From: Williamsia herbipolensis
GTDB lineage: Bacteria; Actinomycetota; Actinomycetes; Mycobacteriales; Mycobacteriaceae
Direction of reading: 5' to 3'
Assembly (NCBI RefSeq): GCF_000964005.1
Contig: NZ_JXYP01000006.1
Span: 62,001-126,000 of the forward strand
Length of the DNA stretch: 64,000 nucleotides
Shown here: positions 34,872 to 43,433 of the stretch, in pieces
Layout: each line of letters opens with the position of its first letter
How positions within the stretch are numbered: position 1 is the stretch's first letter
Notes under the pieces: model-generated
Seen by the model: only the letters and a program-made list of their open reading frames with translations
Database searches by the model: none
Told to the model about the DNA's origin: nothing
Made by a program: the position numbers and the translations under genes

Positions 34872-36128
34872 TCAAACACCGACCGGTTCGGTCTCTTCTG
34901 TGAAGTCGACCGCGGTGGCCTGCGCGCCCACCAGGGTGAGTACGGCCACCGCGACGGCGGCGATCGCGACGGTCACCGACAACGCCATCGGGTACCCCCA
35001 TCGCTCCGAGAGGTGTTGCTGGATCGGCAGGTTCAGCGCGGCGATCACGTTGCCGAGCTGATAGGTGACGCCGGGGTAGAAGCCGCGGATGGCGTTGGGC
35101 GACATCTCCGACAGGTGCGCGGGCACCGACGCCCAGGCGCCCTGCGTCGCGGCCTGGATGAGGAACGAACCGAGACAGAGCATCCCGGCCGTGGTCGAGT
35201 AGGCGAAGATCGGGATGATCGGCAGGGTCAGGACGGCCCCGACGAGGATGGCGCCCTTGCGCCCGATACGGTCCGACGCCCATCCGAGGACGAATCCGCC
35301 GATGATCGCTCCGACGTTGTAGATCACCGCGATCCAGGTGGCGGTCGCGGCGTCGAGGCCTGCGCCGCGGTTCTCGTCGGACTTGAGGAACGTCGGGTAG
35401 AGATCCTGGGTCCCGTGCGACAGGAAGTTGAACGCGGCCATGAGGATCACGAGGAACACGAAGCGCCGCAGCACCTTCGGGTTGAGGAACACCGTGCGGA
35501 CCGAGGTCTTGTTCTTCTCCAGCAGCGCCTTCGTGTTCACCCACACCTCGGACTCGCGGACGTTGAGTCGGATGATGAGGCTCACGAACGCGGGGAGGAT
35601 CGACAGCGCGAACAGGTACCGCCAGCTCAACCCGAGCCACGAGTTCACCACCAGGAACGCGACCGACGCCAGCAGGTAACCGCCGGCGTATCCGCCCTGC
35701 AGGATCCCGGAGAAGAAGCCGCGACGGTGCGCGGGCACCTTCTCCATCGACAAGGCCGCTCCCAGCCCCCACTCGCCGCCCATGCCGATGCCGTAGAGCA
35801 GCCGCAGCACGAACAGCACCCAGTAGTTCGGGGCGAAGGCACACAGGAAGCCGATCACCGAGTACAGGCACACGTCGACGATGAGCGGTGTGCGGCGACC
35901 GATCTTGTCGGCCCAGATCCCGAACAGGTACGCCCCGACCGGTCGCATCACCAGGGTGACCGTCGTCAGGTAGGCCATCTTGTCGAGAGACACACCGAAG
36001 TCGTCGGCGATCTCCTTGTAGACCAACACCAGGATGAAGTAGTCGAACGCATCCATCATCCAGCCGAGATAGCTCGCCGCGAAGGCCGAACGCTGGTCGG
36101 TGTCGAGTCTCTCGCCGGCTGATCGCAT
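34872..36128 (-). CDS. MFS transporter, metabolite:H+ symporter type
   Basis: A 418-aa symporter with 12 predicted helices. Motif A after helix 2 is FGIWADKIGRRTPLI (near residue 70), and LLYGIGMGGEWGLGAALSME (near 115) is typical of the sialate/lactate/aromatic-acid subfamilies, as is GWASDRIGRKGA in the second half. It ends 4 nt beyond the ROK gene stop, convergent with it. The cargo may be a sulfonate or other carboxylate; unproven. It has no nearby partner enzymes of its own. Confidence 0.88.
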   Translation of the reverse strand: MRSAGERLDTDQRSAFAASYLGWMMDAFDYFILVLVYKEIADDFGVSLDKMAYLTTVTLVMRPVGAYLFGIWADKIGRRTPLIVDVCLYSVIGFLCAFAPNYWVLFVLRLLYGIGMGGEWGLGAALSMEKVPAHRRGFFSGILQGGYAGGYLLASVAFLVVNSWLGLSWRYLFALSILPAFVSLIIRLNVRESEVWVNTKALLEKNKTSVRTVFLNPKVLRRFVFLVILMAAFNFLSHGTQDLYPTFLKSDENRGAGLDAATATWIAVIYNVGAIIGGFVLGWASDRIGRKGAILVGAVLTLPIIPIFAYSTTAGMLCLGSFLIQAATQGAWASVPAHLSEMSPNAIRGFYPGVTYQLGNVIAALNLPIQQHLSERWGYPMALSVTVAIAAVAVAVLTLVGAQATAVDFTEETEPVGV

Positions 36129-36278
36129 GCGTGGAGTGTCCGTCCCGTCGCCATGGTGTCTGTGGCTAACGGCTTACCCGAGCCGGGTGCGAAACACCAG
36201 GCGGCGCTGCGGCTTTGACCGAGATGCGCGTTATGTCGGAGATGGTCGTCTGCGGGCGCGGTGTCCTCCGGTGCGCTC

Positions 36279-36311
36279 GTCACCCGGCGAGGTCAACCCT
36301 CGCCGGGTGAC
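36279..36311. terminator. 14-bp perfect hairpin
   Basis: GTCACCCGGCGAGG (36279-36292), loop TCAAC, CCTCGCCGGGTGAC (36298-36311). It lies 26 nt beyond the end of the ABC permease gene on the minus strand and likely terminates that operon. There is no T-run; such I-shaped terminators are common in actinomycetes. Confidence 0.7.
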
Positions 36312-36336
36312 GGGACGCGTCTCGGCGCGCGCCCGG

Positions 36337-37185
36337 TCAGTCGACGGTGCGCTTGTTGTAGGCGCGCAGTGCGAACGGGGCGAGGATCGCGGTGAGACCG
36401 ATGGTCCACAACACGGTCGCGAGCACCGGGTGGTGCAGCGGCAACTGCGCCGAGGGAGCGGCGGCGGGACCGTTGCCCCACAGCTCGCGCATCGCCTGTA
36501 CGAGCGACGAGATCGGGTTCCACTCGGCGATCACGCGCAACCACGTCGGCATGGGCCCGGTGGGGACGAACGTGTTGGCCAGGAACGTGATCGGGAAGAG
36601 GACGGTGAACATCACACCATTGACCGCCTCCACCGACCGCATGAGCGAACCGACCAGGATGCCGAACCAGATCATCGCGAACCCGAACAGGAGGATCAGC
36701 GCGAACGCGCCGATCGCCTCGCCGACACCGTTGCGGATGCGCCAGCCGATGAGCAGACCGGTCACGGCCATGACCGCGATACCGATCGACGAGTGCATGA
36801 GGCTGGCGATGGAGCGGCCGATCAGCACCGACGACCGCGCGATGGGCAGCGACCGGAAGCGGTCGATGATCCCCTTCTCGAGGTCGGAGGTGATGCCGGT
36901 GGCCACGACGAACGCCGAGAACACGATGGTCTGCCCCATGATCCCGGGTAGCAGGAACTCGCGGTAGGAGACGCCGCCGGTGTCGGTGATGGACGCGCCG
37001 AACACGAACGCGAACAGCAGCACGAACATGATCGGCTGGATGGTCACATCGGAGAGCATCTCCGGCATGCGCTTCGTGTGGATCAGATTGCGCTTGACCA
37101 TGATCCACGACTGCTGCGCGAGATTGGTGTCGCGGATCTCGGGTCGGGTGATCACGACGGTGGGTGCGGGGGCGGTGGTGGTCAT
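36337..37185 (-). CDS. ABC-2 type exporter permease (DrrB-like)
   Basis: A 282-aa membrane subunit with six predicted helices and the ABC-2 pattern: an N-terminal ITRPEIRDTNLAQQSWIMVK segment, IQPIMFVLLFAFVFG, and a PITFLANTFVPTGPMPTWLR loop, as in daunorubicin permease DrrB. The ATG at 37185 has AGGAG 8 nt upstream. It overlaps the ATPase gene stop by 4 nt, so the two subunits are co-translated. Substrate unknown, probably a drug or lipid. The in-frame region upstream belongs to the ATPase gene. Confidence 0.9.
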   Translation of the reverse strand: MTTTAPAPTVVITRPEIRDTNLAQQSWIMVKRNLIHTKRMPEMLSDVTIQPIMFVLLFAFVFGASITDTGGVSYREFLLPGIMGQTIVFSAFVVATGITSDLEKGIIDRFRSLPIARSSVLIGRSIASLMHSSIGIAVMAVTGLLIGWRIRNGVGEAIGAFALILLFGFAMIWFGILVGSLMRSVEAVNGVMFTVLFPITFLANTFVPTGPMPTWLRVIAEWNPISSLVQAMRELWGNGPAAAPSAQLPLHHPVLATVLWTIGLTAILAPFALRAYNKRTVD

Positions 37186-38258
37186 ACCGAGGTCTCCTGA
37201 ACTGAGGTGGCGGGATCGGTGTCGGCGGCGTTGTCCTCGGCGGTGTGGCCGGTGAGGGAGAGGAACACGTCGTCGAGGCTGGGGCGCGACAGCCCGATGT
37301 CGTCGACGGCGATGCCGCTCTCGGTGAACCAGCCGATCACCCGGTTGAGATCGGCGAGGCCCTCGGCGGGCGCGGTGAGTCGGCGCGCGCCGAGATCGAC
37401 GAACACCTCGCCGCCGGTCTTGCGGAGCAGTCCCTCGGCGGCGCCGATGTCGTCGGCGTGCGACACGGTGAGTACCAGGCTGGCCTGACCGGCCTGTTCC
37501 TTGAGCTGCAGCGGCGAACCCTCGGCGATGATGCGGCCCTTGTCGATGACGACGATGTTGTCGGCGAGTTGGTCGGCCTCCTCGAGGTACTGCGTGGTCA
37601 GCAGCAGGGTGGTGCCCTGTTTCACCAACGCGCGCAACACATCCCACAGCTCCGAACGACTCCGCGGGTCGAGTCCGGTGGTCGGCTCGTCGAGGAACAG
37701 GACCGGGGGTGCGGCCAAGAGACTGACCGCGAGGTCGATCCGTCGGCGCATACCGCCCGAGTACCCCTTGACCGGCCGGTCGGCGGCGTCGGTGAGGGAG
37801 AACTGCTCGAGCAGTTGGTCGCCGATGGCCCTCAACTGCTTGCGGCCGATGCCGTAGAGCCCGCCGATCATCATGATGTTCTCGCGGCCGGTGAGGATCT
37901 CGTCGACCGTGGCGGCCTGCCCGGTGAGTCCCATCGCGCGACGGATCTGCTTGGGCTGCTCGACCACGTCGTATCCGGCGATGCGGGCGGTCCCGCTGGT
38001 GGGCGGGGTCAACGTGGTCATCATGCGGACGGTGGTGGTCTTACCGGCGCCGTTCGGGCCCAGTAACCCCAGGACGGTGCCCTCGGGGACGGTGAAGCTG
38101 ACCCCGTCGACAGCGGTCTGGTCGCCGAACTTCTTGACGAGGTCGATCGCCTCGATGGCGGGCGCGGAGGTGGGTGCGGACATGGGTGTCAAGGTAGCGG
38201 TCGAGTCCGACAAATCGCCATGCGATTTGCGGGTGGTCACCTCGGGTACAGGGGTCAT
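37182..38258 (-). CDS. ABC exporter ATP-binding subunit (DrrA-like)
   Basis: A 358-aa ATPase. Walker A GPNGAGKTTT (near residue 72), the signature KGYSGGMRRRIDLA (near 166), Walker B VLFLDEPTTGLD (near 183) and the H-loop area (here TTQYLEEAD, with Gln instead of His, as in DrrA) are present, followed by a ~110-residue C-terminal regulatory domain. GAGGAG lies 8 nt before the ATG at 38258. It drives the permease at 36337. Confidence 0.93.
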   Translation of the reverse strand: MTPVPEVTTRKSHGDLSDSTATLTPMSAPTSAPAIEAIDLVKKFGDQTAVDGVSFTVPEGTVLGLLGPNGAGKTTTVRMMTTLTPPTSGTARIAGYDVVEQPKQIRRAMGLTGQAATVDEILTGRENIMMIGGLYGIGRKQLRAIGDQLLEQFSLTDAADRPVKGYSGGMRRRIDLAVSLLAAPPVLFLDEPTTGLDPRSRSELWDVLRALVKQGTTLLLTTQYLEEADQLADNIVVIDKGRIIAEGSPLQLKEQAGQASLVLTVSHADDIGAAEGLLRKTGGEVFVDLGARRLTAPAEGLADLNRVIGWFTESGIAVDDIGLSRPSLDDVFLSLTGHTAEDNAADTDPATSVQETSV

Positions 38259-38398
38259 GGGACGGGCTCCTCGAGAGATCGGGCGTGATGGTCGCGGTTG
38301 CGTCGGCGGGTGGCTGTCGGATGCAGGGGTTGACCGGCGCGGTACGCGGAACTCATCGGTGATGTCGTCACGGGAGCGGAGAATCCGGCGGAAGCCGA

Positions 38399-38418
38399 AA
38401 CCTACGCTACCGTAGGTT
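38399..38418. promoter_or_regulatory. Palindrome abutting acyltransferase start
   Basis: AACCTACGCTACCGTAGGTT has perfect 8-bp arms around CTAC and ends one base before the ATG at 38420. A leaderless transcript would place the -10 region inside it, so a bound regulator would shut transcription. Regulator unknown. Confidence 0.65.
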
Positions 38419-38419
38419 C

Positions 38420-39190
38420 ATGGCAACGACGCCGCTCATCGCGGTGACCCTGGAGAACGCCGACGCGGTCTACCGCTATTACGCCGAGCACCAGCAACCG
38501 CGGTGGAAGTCGCGATTCGCCTACTTCTACCTCGCGCGTACCTACCGACCCCGCGTCGGCTTCGACGGCGACGCCCGCGGGATGATCGCCGCCCTGATCC
38601 GCAGCGGTGTGCCGATGGTGATCTGCGCGAACCACCTCACCGACCGCGATCAGTTCATCCTCGCCGCGACCGCCTGGCGGTCGACGCTGCGGCCACGGAT
38701 CGGGCACACCCGTGTGCTCGCGAAGGACGAACTGTTCGTCGATCCCGGCCAGCGCGCGAAGATCGACATGATGGGCGGCATCCCGGTGTTCCGCGCGAAG
38801 AATCACGACACCCGCACCGCCGTCGCGGCGGGCCGGCAGATGATCGACATCTGCGTCGAACGTGCGGCCGCCACGGGCGACAGCATCGCGATCTTCCCCG
38901 AGGGCACCCGCAACGAGAACCCGGCGGTGCTGCTCCCCATCGCGAGCGGGGTGGGCCACATCGGCTCGGGCATCGCGCGCCGCACGCCGGTGGCGCTGGT
39001 GTCGATCGGCATCGCCTATCCCGACGCCAGCTGCCGCGACGCCGAGGTGGTGATCGGTGAACCCCGCACCATCGCCGCCACCGACAAGCCCGCCGCGATC
39101 ACCCGCACCGTGCGGGTCGACCTGCAACACGCGGTCGACCTCGCGCGCGACCGGCTCGCCGGCCGGGCCGATCACCCCCGGTCGAGGTAG
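38420..39190 (+). CDS. PlsC-like acyltransferase
   Basis: A 256-aa acyltransferase of the 1-acylglycerol-3-phosphate/phospholipid family. The catalytic HX4D motif appears as NHLTDRD near residue 72, and the acceptor-binding FPEGTRNENP near 157. The N-terminal ~60 residues have no membrane helix, unlike many PlsC proteins. Probably transfers an acyl group to a glycerolipid or related acceptor; exact acceptor unknown. Strong palindrome immediately upstream. Tail-to-tail overlap of 19 nt with the small gene at 39172. Confidence 0.83.
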   Translation: MATTPLIAVTLENADAVYRYYAEHQQPRWKSRFAYFYLARTYRPRVGFDGDARGMIAALIRSGVPMVICANHLTDRDQFILAATAWRSTLRPRIGHTRVLAKDELFVDPGQRAKIDMMGGIPVFRAKNHDTRTAVAAGRQMIDICVERAAATGDSIAIFPEGTRNENPAVLLPIASGVGHIGSGIARRTPVALVSIGIAYPDASCRDAEVVIGEPRTIAATDKPAAITRTVRVDLQHAVDLARDRLAGRADHPRSR

Positions 39191-39456
39191 AAACCCGCCG
39201 TCTCGGTCGCGACCGCCGCCACGTCACGCGCGGTGTCGGGGTCGATGTCGTGATCGGAGTGCAGCGCGGCGGCCAGGGCGTCGCCGCGCAGGTCGCGGGT
39301 ACGCAGCAGATCCCAGGCGAGCTCCACCAAACGCACCGAGGTGGGGTGGTCGAGGGCTGGACGGTTCGAGCGCAGCGCCGTCGCCGCCCAGTCCGCGTCG
39401 AACGTGCCCCGCGGCGGTCCGAAGACACGCTCGCCGGAGGAGTAGGGATCGGACAC
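39172..39456 (-). CDS. Small conserved-looking hypothetical protein
   Basis: A 94-aa protein starting with GTG at 39456 (SDPYSSGERVFGPPRG). A TACGGT -10 box 6 nt upstream supports this leaderless start over longer in-frame options. The body is acidic and helical (ALRSNRPALDHPTSVRLVEL; RDVAAVATETAGFYLDRG). No family is recognised, and no signal or membrane segment is visible. Confidence 0.6.
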   Translation of the reverse strand: MSDPYSSGERVFGPPRGTFDADWAATALRSNRPALDHPTSVRLVELAWDLLRTRDLRGDALAAALHSDHDIDPDTARDVAAVATETAGFYLDRG

Positions 39457-39462
39457 ACCGCG

Positions 39463-39468
39463 ACCGTA
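39463..39468 (-). promoter_or_regulatory. -10 box TACGGT for small gene at 39456
   Basis: TACGGT on the minus strand ends 6 nt before the GTG at 39456, leaderless. Confidence 0.45.
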
Positions 39469-39577
39469 CCAACCCCGTGGCCCCGCAGGGATTTGGCGAA
39501 GTCCGTCCACCGGTGACGCCGGGTGGGCGACCATTGAGCCCGACAACGTGCCCGCCTGCAACGAACGTGGAGAAACC

Positions 39578-41593
39578 ATGTCCACCTATATCGTCACCGG
39601 CGCGACCGGCTTCCTCGGACGGAGGGTCGTCGCCCGACTGCTCGAGCGCGAACCCGCCGCGACCGTCCACGCGCTCGTCCGTGCGTCCTCGGTCCCCCGC
39701 ATCGAGCGGATGGCGTCGGAGTGGGTCGGCGGCGACCGCGTACACCCACTCGTCGGCGATCTGACCCAGCCCGAACTCGGGCTCGGCGACGAGCCGCCCG
39801 CGGCCGACCACATCATCCACCTCGGCGCGGTGTACGACATGACCGCATCCGCCGCCCAGTCGGAGGCGGCGAACGTCCAGGGCACCAAGGCGGTCATCGA
39901 CCTCGCCCTGCGCCTCGACGCCGTCCTGCACCACGTGTCGTCGGTCGCCGTCGCCGGCGATCACGTCGGTCCCTTCACCGAGGACGACTTCGACCTCGGG
40001 CAGGGCCTGCCGTCGCCGTACCACGAGACGAAGTACATGGCGGAGAAGATGGTTCGCGACGCCGTCGGGCTGCGGTGGCGGGTCTACCGTCCGGCGATCG
40101 TGGTCGGTGACTCCGAGACCGGCGAGATGGACAAGATCGACGGTCCCTACTACTTCTTCACCGCCATCAGGCTTCTCGGCGCGCTGCCGCACCTGTTGCC
40201 CGCTGTGGTCCCCGAGGTCGGCGACACCAACGTCGTGCCCGTCGACTACGTGGCGTCGGCGATGGTCGAGCTGATCCACGCGAGCGGACTCGACCACCGC
40301 GCCTTCCACCTCGTGAACCCCCGCCCGCAGTCGACCCGCGAGATCTTCGGAGCCCTCGCCAAGGCGGACGGCGCGCCGACCGTGGTCGGTTCGGTGCCCG
40401 CGCCCATCTCGACCGGGGCGCTGCGGCTCAGCGAACTGCCCGGCATCAAGATCGCCCGCGACCTCCTCCTCGATCAGGTCGGGATCCCGCCGGTGGTGAT
40501 CGACCACCTCACCTTCCCGTCGGTGTTCTCCTCGGAGAAGACGCAGAAGGCGTTGGCGGGCAGTGGGTTGGCCGTGCCCGAGTTCTCCCACTACGCCGAC
40601 GTCCTCTGGCGCTACTGGTTCACCGAACTCGACCCGAACCGTGCGCGCCGCCCCAACCCGGCCGGGGAACTGGCCGGGCGTCGGGTGATGATCACCGGCG
40701 GCTCCTCGGGCATCGGGCTGGCGACCGCGCACAAGGCGGCGCGTCGTGGTGCGCGCGTCATCCTCGTGGCCCGCGGGGCCGAGGACCTCGAGGCGGCCGT
40801 CGACGAGATCCGCGCCTCCGGCGGCGACGCCCACGGATATCCGTGCGACATCACCGACGACGAGTCGGTCGACATGATGGTGAAATCCGTTCTGGACGAA
40901 CACGATCACGTCGATTTCCTCGTCAACAACGCCGGCCGCTCGATCCGGCGCGGCGTCGTGTACTCGACCGAGCGCATGCACGATTTCGAACGGACGATGA
41001 GCGTCAACTACTTCGGCGCGGTCCGCCTGGTGCTCGCCCTGCTGCCCGGGATGCGTGAGCGTCGCTTCGGCCACATCGTGAACATCTCGTCGATCGGTGT
41101 GCAGACCAAGGTGCCGCGGTTCTCGGCGTACGTGGCGAGCAAGGCCGCGCTCGACGCGTTCAGCGACGTGATCGCCTCGGAGGTCCACGACGACGGCATC
41201 ACCTTCACCTCCATCAAGATGCCGCTGGTGCGTACGCCGATGATCGCGCCGACCACCATCTACCAGTCGCTGCCCACCTCGTCGCCGGATGACGCCGCCG
41301 ACATGGTGATCCGGGCGCTCGAGAAGCGTCCGGTCCGCATCGACACCCCGGTCGGCACCATCGCGGAGTTCACGGGCATGTTCGCCCCGCGGTTCAAGAA
41401 CGCGTTGCTGCACCAGGCGTACCGACTGTTCCCGGAATCGGCTGCGGCCAAGGGGGAGAAGCCGGTCGAGTCGTCGACGGGTTCGGACAAGGCCGGCAAG
41501 AAGTCGTCGCGTCCGCCGGTGCCCGTCCCCAACGCGGGGCTTCCGGAGTCGGCCAAGCGCATCGCGCGGCTGATCCCCGGCGTCTACTGGTGA
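39578..41593 (+). CDS. Two-domain SDR fatty acyl-CoA reductase, AcrA1-like
   Basis: A 671-aa protein with two Rossmann domains. Domain 1 (residues 1-370) is an extended SDR/male-sterility-type acyl-CoA reductase: VTGATGFLGRRVV at 5-17 and the catalytic YHETKYMAE near 151. Domain 2 (residues ~368-620) is a classical SDR: MITGGSSGIGLATA near 370, NNAG, and YVASKAALDAF near 520. This fusion matches mycobacterial AcrA1 (about 650 aa), proposed to reduce acyl-CoA to an aldehyde or alcohol for wax esters. The last ~60 residues are a Ser/Lys-rich tail. RBS GGAG before the ATG at 39578. Confidence 0.85.
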   Translation: MSTYIVTGATGFLGRRVVARLLEREPAATVHALVRASSVPRIERMASEWVGGDRVHPLVGDLTQPELGLGDEPPAADHIIHLGAVYDMTASAAQSEAANVQGTKAVIDLALRLDAVLHHVSSVAVAGDHVGPFTEDDFDLGQGLPSPYHETKYMAEKMVRDAVGLRWRVYRPAIVVGDSETGEMDKIDGPYYFFTAIRLLGALPHLLPAVVPEVGDTNVVPVDYVASAMVELIHASGLDHRAFHLVNPRPQSTREIFGALAKADGAPTVVGSVPAPISTGALRLSELPGIKIARDLLLDQVGIPPVVIDHLTFPSVFSSEKTQKALAGSGLAVPEFSHYADVLWRYWFTELDPNRARRPNPAGELAGRRVMITGGSSGIGLATAHKAARRGARVILVARGAEDLEAAVDEIRASGGDAHGYPCDITDDESVDMMVKSVLDEHDHVDFLVNNAGRSIRRGVVYSTERMHDFERTMSVNYFGAVRLVLALLPGMRERRFGHIVNISSIGVQTKVPRFSAYVASKAALDAFSDVIASEVHDDGITFTSIKMPLVRTPMIAPTTIYQSLPTSSPDDAADMVIRALEKRPVRIDTPVGTIAEFTGMFAPRFKNALLHQAYRLFPESAAAKGEKPVESSTGSDKAGKKSSRPPVPVPNAGLPESAKRIARLIPGVYW

Positions 41594-41613
41594 GCTGACG
41601 CCGCTGCGGAAAA

Positions 41614-41680
41614 CTGCCCCGAGAGCGGTGTCCGAGGGGAATATGCCCTCCGTGGTCCCTCAGGGGGACGTTTTCCGCAG
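41614..41680. repeat. 67-bp inverted repeat between convergent genes
   Basis: CTGCGGAAAAC (41614-41624) and GTTTTCCGCAG (41670-41680) are a perfect 11-bp pair, extended inward by CCCC/GGGG, with a nested GAGGG/CCCTC hairpin in the centre. It fills the 102-bp gap between the AcrA1-like gene and surE. A bidirectional terminator or a member of a dispersed palindrome family; the TGCGGAAA core recalls the 98-bp elements. Confidence 0.8.
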
Positions 41681-41695
41681 AAGCGGCAGCAGCTA

Positions 41696-42478
41696 TCAGC
41701 GCCAGGTGATGTCGGCCTCGGCGAGGCGCTCGAGCCGGCCCGCGACCTCGGCGTCGAGATGCCCGCTCACCGGCACGATGCTCAGGCTGACGTCGCCGCC
41801 GCGGATGGTCGCGACATCGGTCCCGGGCAGCGGTTCGGGACCGGGTTCGAAGGTGAGGGCGTAATCGGGTCCGTCGCCGGTGTAGCCGATGCGGCCCATC
41901 GGGAAACGGTCGGGCGTGGTGGCGACGAGGCGCGCGGTCGCGTCGTGCTCGGGTGCGGGCACGTTGACGTTGAGCACGGTGCCGTCGGCGACGAGATCGC
42001 GCGGTGCGGCCGAACCGAGCAGCGCGACAACGATTCTCGTGGTCGCATCGAACTGCGCGATGGCGGGCTCGGTGGCCCACGGCAGGTCGGTCGACACCGC
42101 GACCGCGGGCACCGCGAAGCTCGCCGCGGTGACCGCTGCACCGACGGTGCCCGAGAAGTGCACGGCCTGGCCTGCGTTCGCGCCGGCGTTGGCGCCGGAG
42201 ACGACGATGTCGGGTGCGGCGTCGGCGAACACCTGCGAGAGCCCGAAGATCACCGAGTCGGCCGGCGACCCCTCGACCGACCAGACGTCGATCTCCCCGT
42301 CGGGGCGGGTGACCGTGAGGTCGCGGCCCGCGCTCAGCCGTGCGCTGGCCCCGCTCTGATTGCCCGAGGGCGCCACCACGGTCACCGCGTGCCCGGCCGC
42401 CCGGAGCCCCTCGGCGAGGGCGACGATCCCCGGCGCCTGCCATCCGTCGTCGTTGGTCAGCAGGATGCGCAGGCTCAT
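41696..42478 (-). CDS. surE: 5'/3'-nucleotidase SurE
   Basis: A 260-aa phosphatase that removes phosphate from nucleoside monophosphates and short polyphosphates. The metal-binding NDDG motif is at residues 9-12 (ILLTNDDGWQAPGI). The conserved PSGNQSGASARLS segment near 42 and the SGANAGANAGQAVHFSGTVG near 95 that forms the second metal site are intact. The start at 42478 matches the family. Divergent from the Nei2 gene; convergent with the AcrA1-like gene across the 67-bp inverted repeat. Confidence 0.93.
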   Translation of the reverse strand: MSLRILLTNDDGWQAPGIVALAEGLRAAGHAVTVVAPSGNQSGASARLSAGRDLTVTRPDGEIDVWSVEGSPADSVIFGLSQVFADAAPDIVVSGANAGANAGQAVHFSGTVGAAVTAASFAVPAVAVSTDLPWATEPAIAQFDATTRIVVALLGSAAPRDLVADGTVLNVNVPAPEHDATARLVATTPDRFPMGRIGYTGDGPDYALTFEPGPEPLPGTDVATIRGGDVSLSIVPVSGHLDAEVAGRLERLAEADITWR

Positions 42479-42538
42479 GGGAGACGACGCTATCGGCCGA
42501 CCGCCACCCGACGCACGCGGGCCGGGCACGATGGGGGA

Positions 42539-43366
42539 GTGCCCGAAGGTGACAGCGTCTATGTGGCCGCCCGCAAGCTCGACGTGCTCGTCGGCCGGAC
42601 GGTGACCCGTGGCGAGCTGCGCGTTCCCCGACATGCGACCGCCGACCTCTCCGATCACACGGTGCTGGGACTCGACACGCACGGCAAACACCTGCTGACC
42701 AGGTTCTCCGACGACCTCACGCTCCACACCCACATGCTGATGAGCGGCACGTGGACCGTCTCCCGACAGGGCAAGTGGCTGCCGCGCGACCTCATGGCCG
42801 AGGTACGGGTGCTGCTGCGCACGGCCTCGGCGTCCGGTGGTGACGGTCCCGCGGCGTACGGCATCTCGATGCCGATCGTCGAGTTGATCCGCACCCGCGA
42901 TGAACACACCGTGATCGGACACCTCGGCCCCGATCCGCTGCGTGCCGACTTCGACGCCGACGAGGCCGTGCGCCGCATGACGGCCGACCCTGACCGCGCC
43001 GTCTCGGCCGTTCTCCTCGACCAGCGCTGTGTCGCGGGCTTCGGCAACCTGTGGGTCAACGAGCTGTGCTTCCTGCGCGGACTGAACCCGTGGACACCGA
43101 TCGGCGAGGTCGACGTGCCTGCGCTCCTGCGTCTCGGAGGCACGGCGCTGCATCACTCGGCGACGGTGCGCGGCGCCTATCAGGTCACCACCGGCAACAG
43201 CCGCCGCGGAGAACAGCACTGGGTCGCCGGCCGGCGAGGCCGTCCGTGCCTGCGGTGCGGCACACCGATCCGCGTGGTCGCCGAGGAACCCAACGACCCC
43301 GAGCGCCGACGGACCTGGTGGTGCCCGCACTGCCAACCCGGGCCGGAGGCCCCACCCCGGCGCTGA
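42539..43366 (+). CDS. nei2: Endonuclease VIII-like DNA glycosylase (Nei2 type)
   Basis: A 275-aa Fpg/Nei glycosylase/AP lyase that removes oxidised bases. The catalytic N-terminal proline and Glu are in PEGDSV right after the initiator (GTG at 42539), with the Lys in GKHLL near residue 51. The H2TH region follows, including VAGFGNLWVNELCF. A C-terminal zinc finger shows CLRCG and CPHC. These features match actinobacterial Nei2. Divergent from surE with a 60-bp gap; monocistronic. Confidence 0.9.
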   Translation: MPEGDSVYVAARKLDVLVGRTVTRGELRVPRHATADLSDHTVLGLDTHGKHLLTRFSDDLTLHTHMLMSGTWTVSRQGKWLPRDLMAEVRVLLRTASASGGDGPAAYGISMPIVELIRTRDEHTVIGHLGPDPLRADFDADEAVRRMTADPDRAVSAVLLDQRCVAGFGNLWVNELCFLRGLNPWTPIGEVDVPALLRLGGTALHHSATVRGAYQVTTGNSRRGEQHWVAGRRGRPCLRCGTPIRVVAEEPNDPERRRTWWCPHCQPGPEAPPRR

Positions 43367-43420
43367 TCCATCCTGTCTCCGCACGTGCGGCTCACAAGAC
43401 CGATCGCAGACGCGTATGCG

Positions 43421-43426
43421 TAGAAT
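43421..43426 (+). promoter_or_regulatory. -10 box TAGAAT of molybdate operon
   Basis: TAGAAT is 7 nt before the GTG at 43434. It supports this leaderless start over the in-frame ATG at 43416, which would lie upstream of the promoter. Confidence 0.5.
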
Positions 43427-43433
43427 TCCGCGC

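Noticed and set aside
39224-41413. Very long minus-strand open frame opposite the AcrA1-like gene
   Set aside because: High-GC antisense shadow with no recognisable domain; the plus-strand gene has clear motifs. Similar shadows lie opposite fadB (52435-54675) and the acyl-CoA dehydrogenase region (13322-15727).
43367-43433. Molybdenum cofactor riboswitch before the mod operon
   Set aside because: Only 67 bp separate it from the previous gene and a -10 box lies 7 nt from the start, leaving no room.
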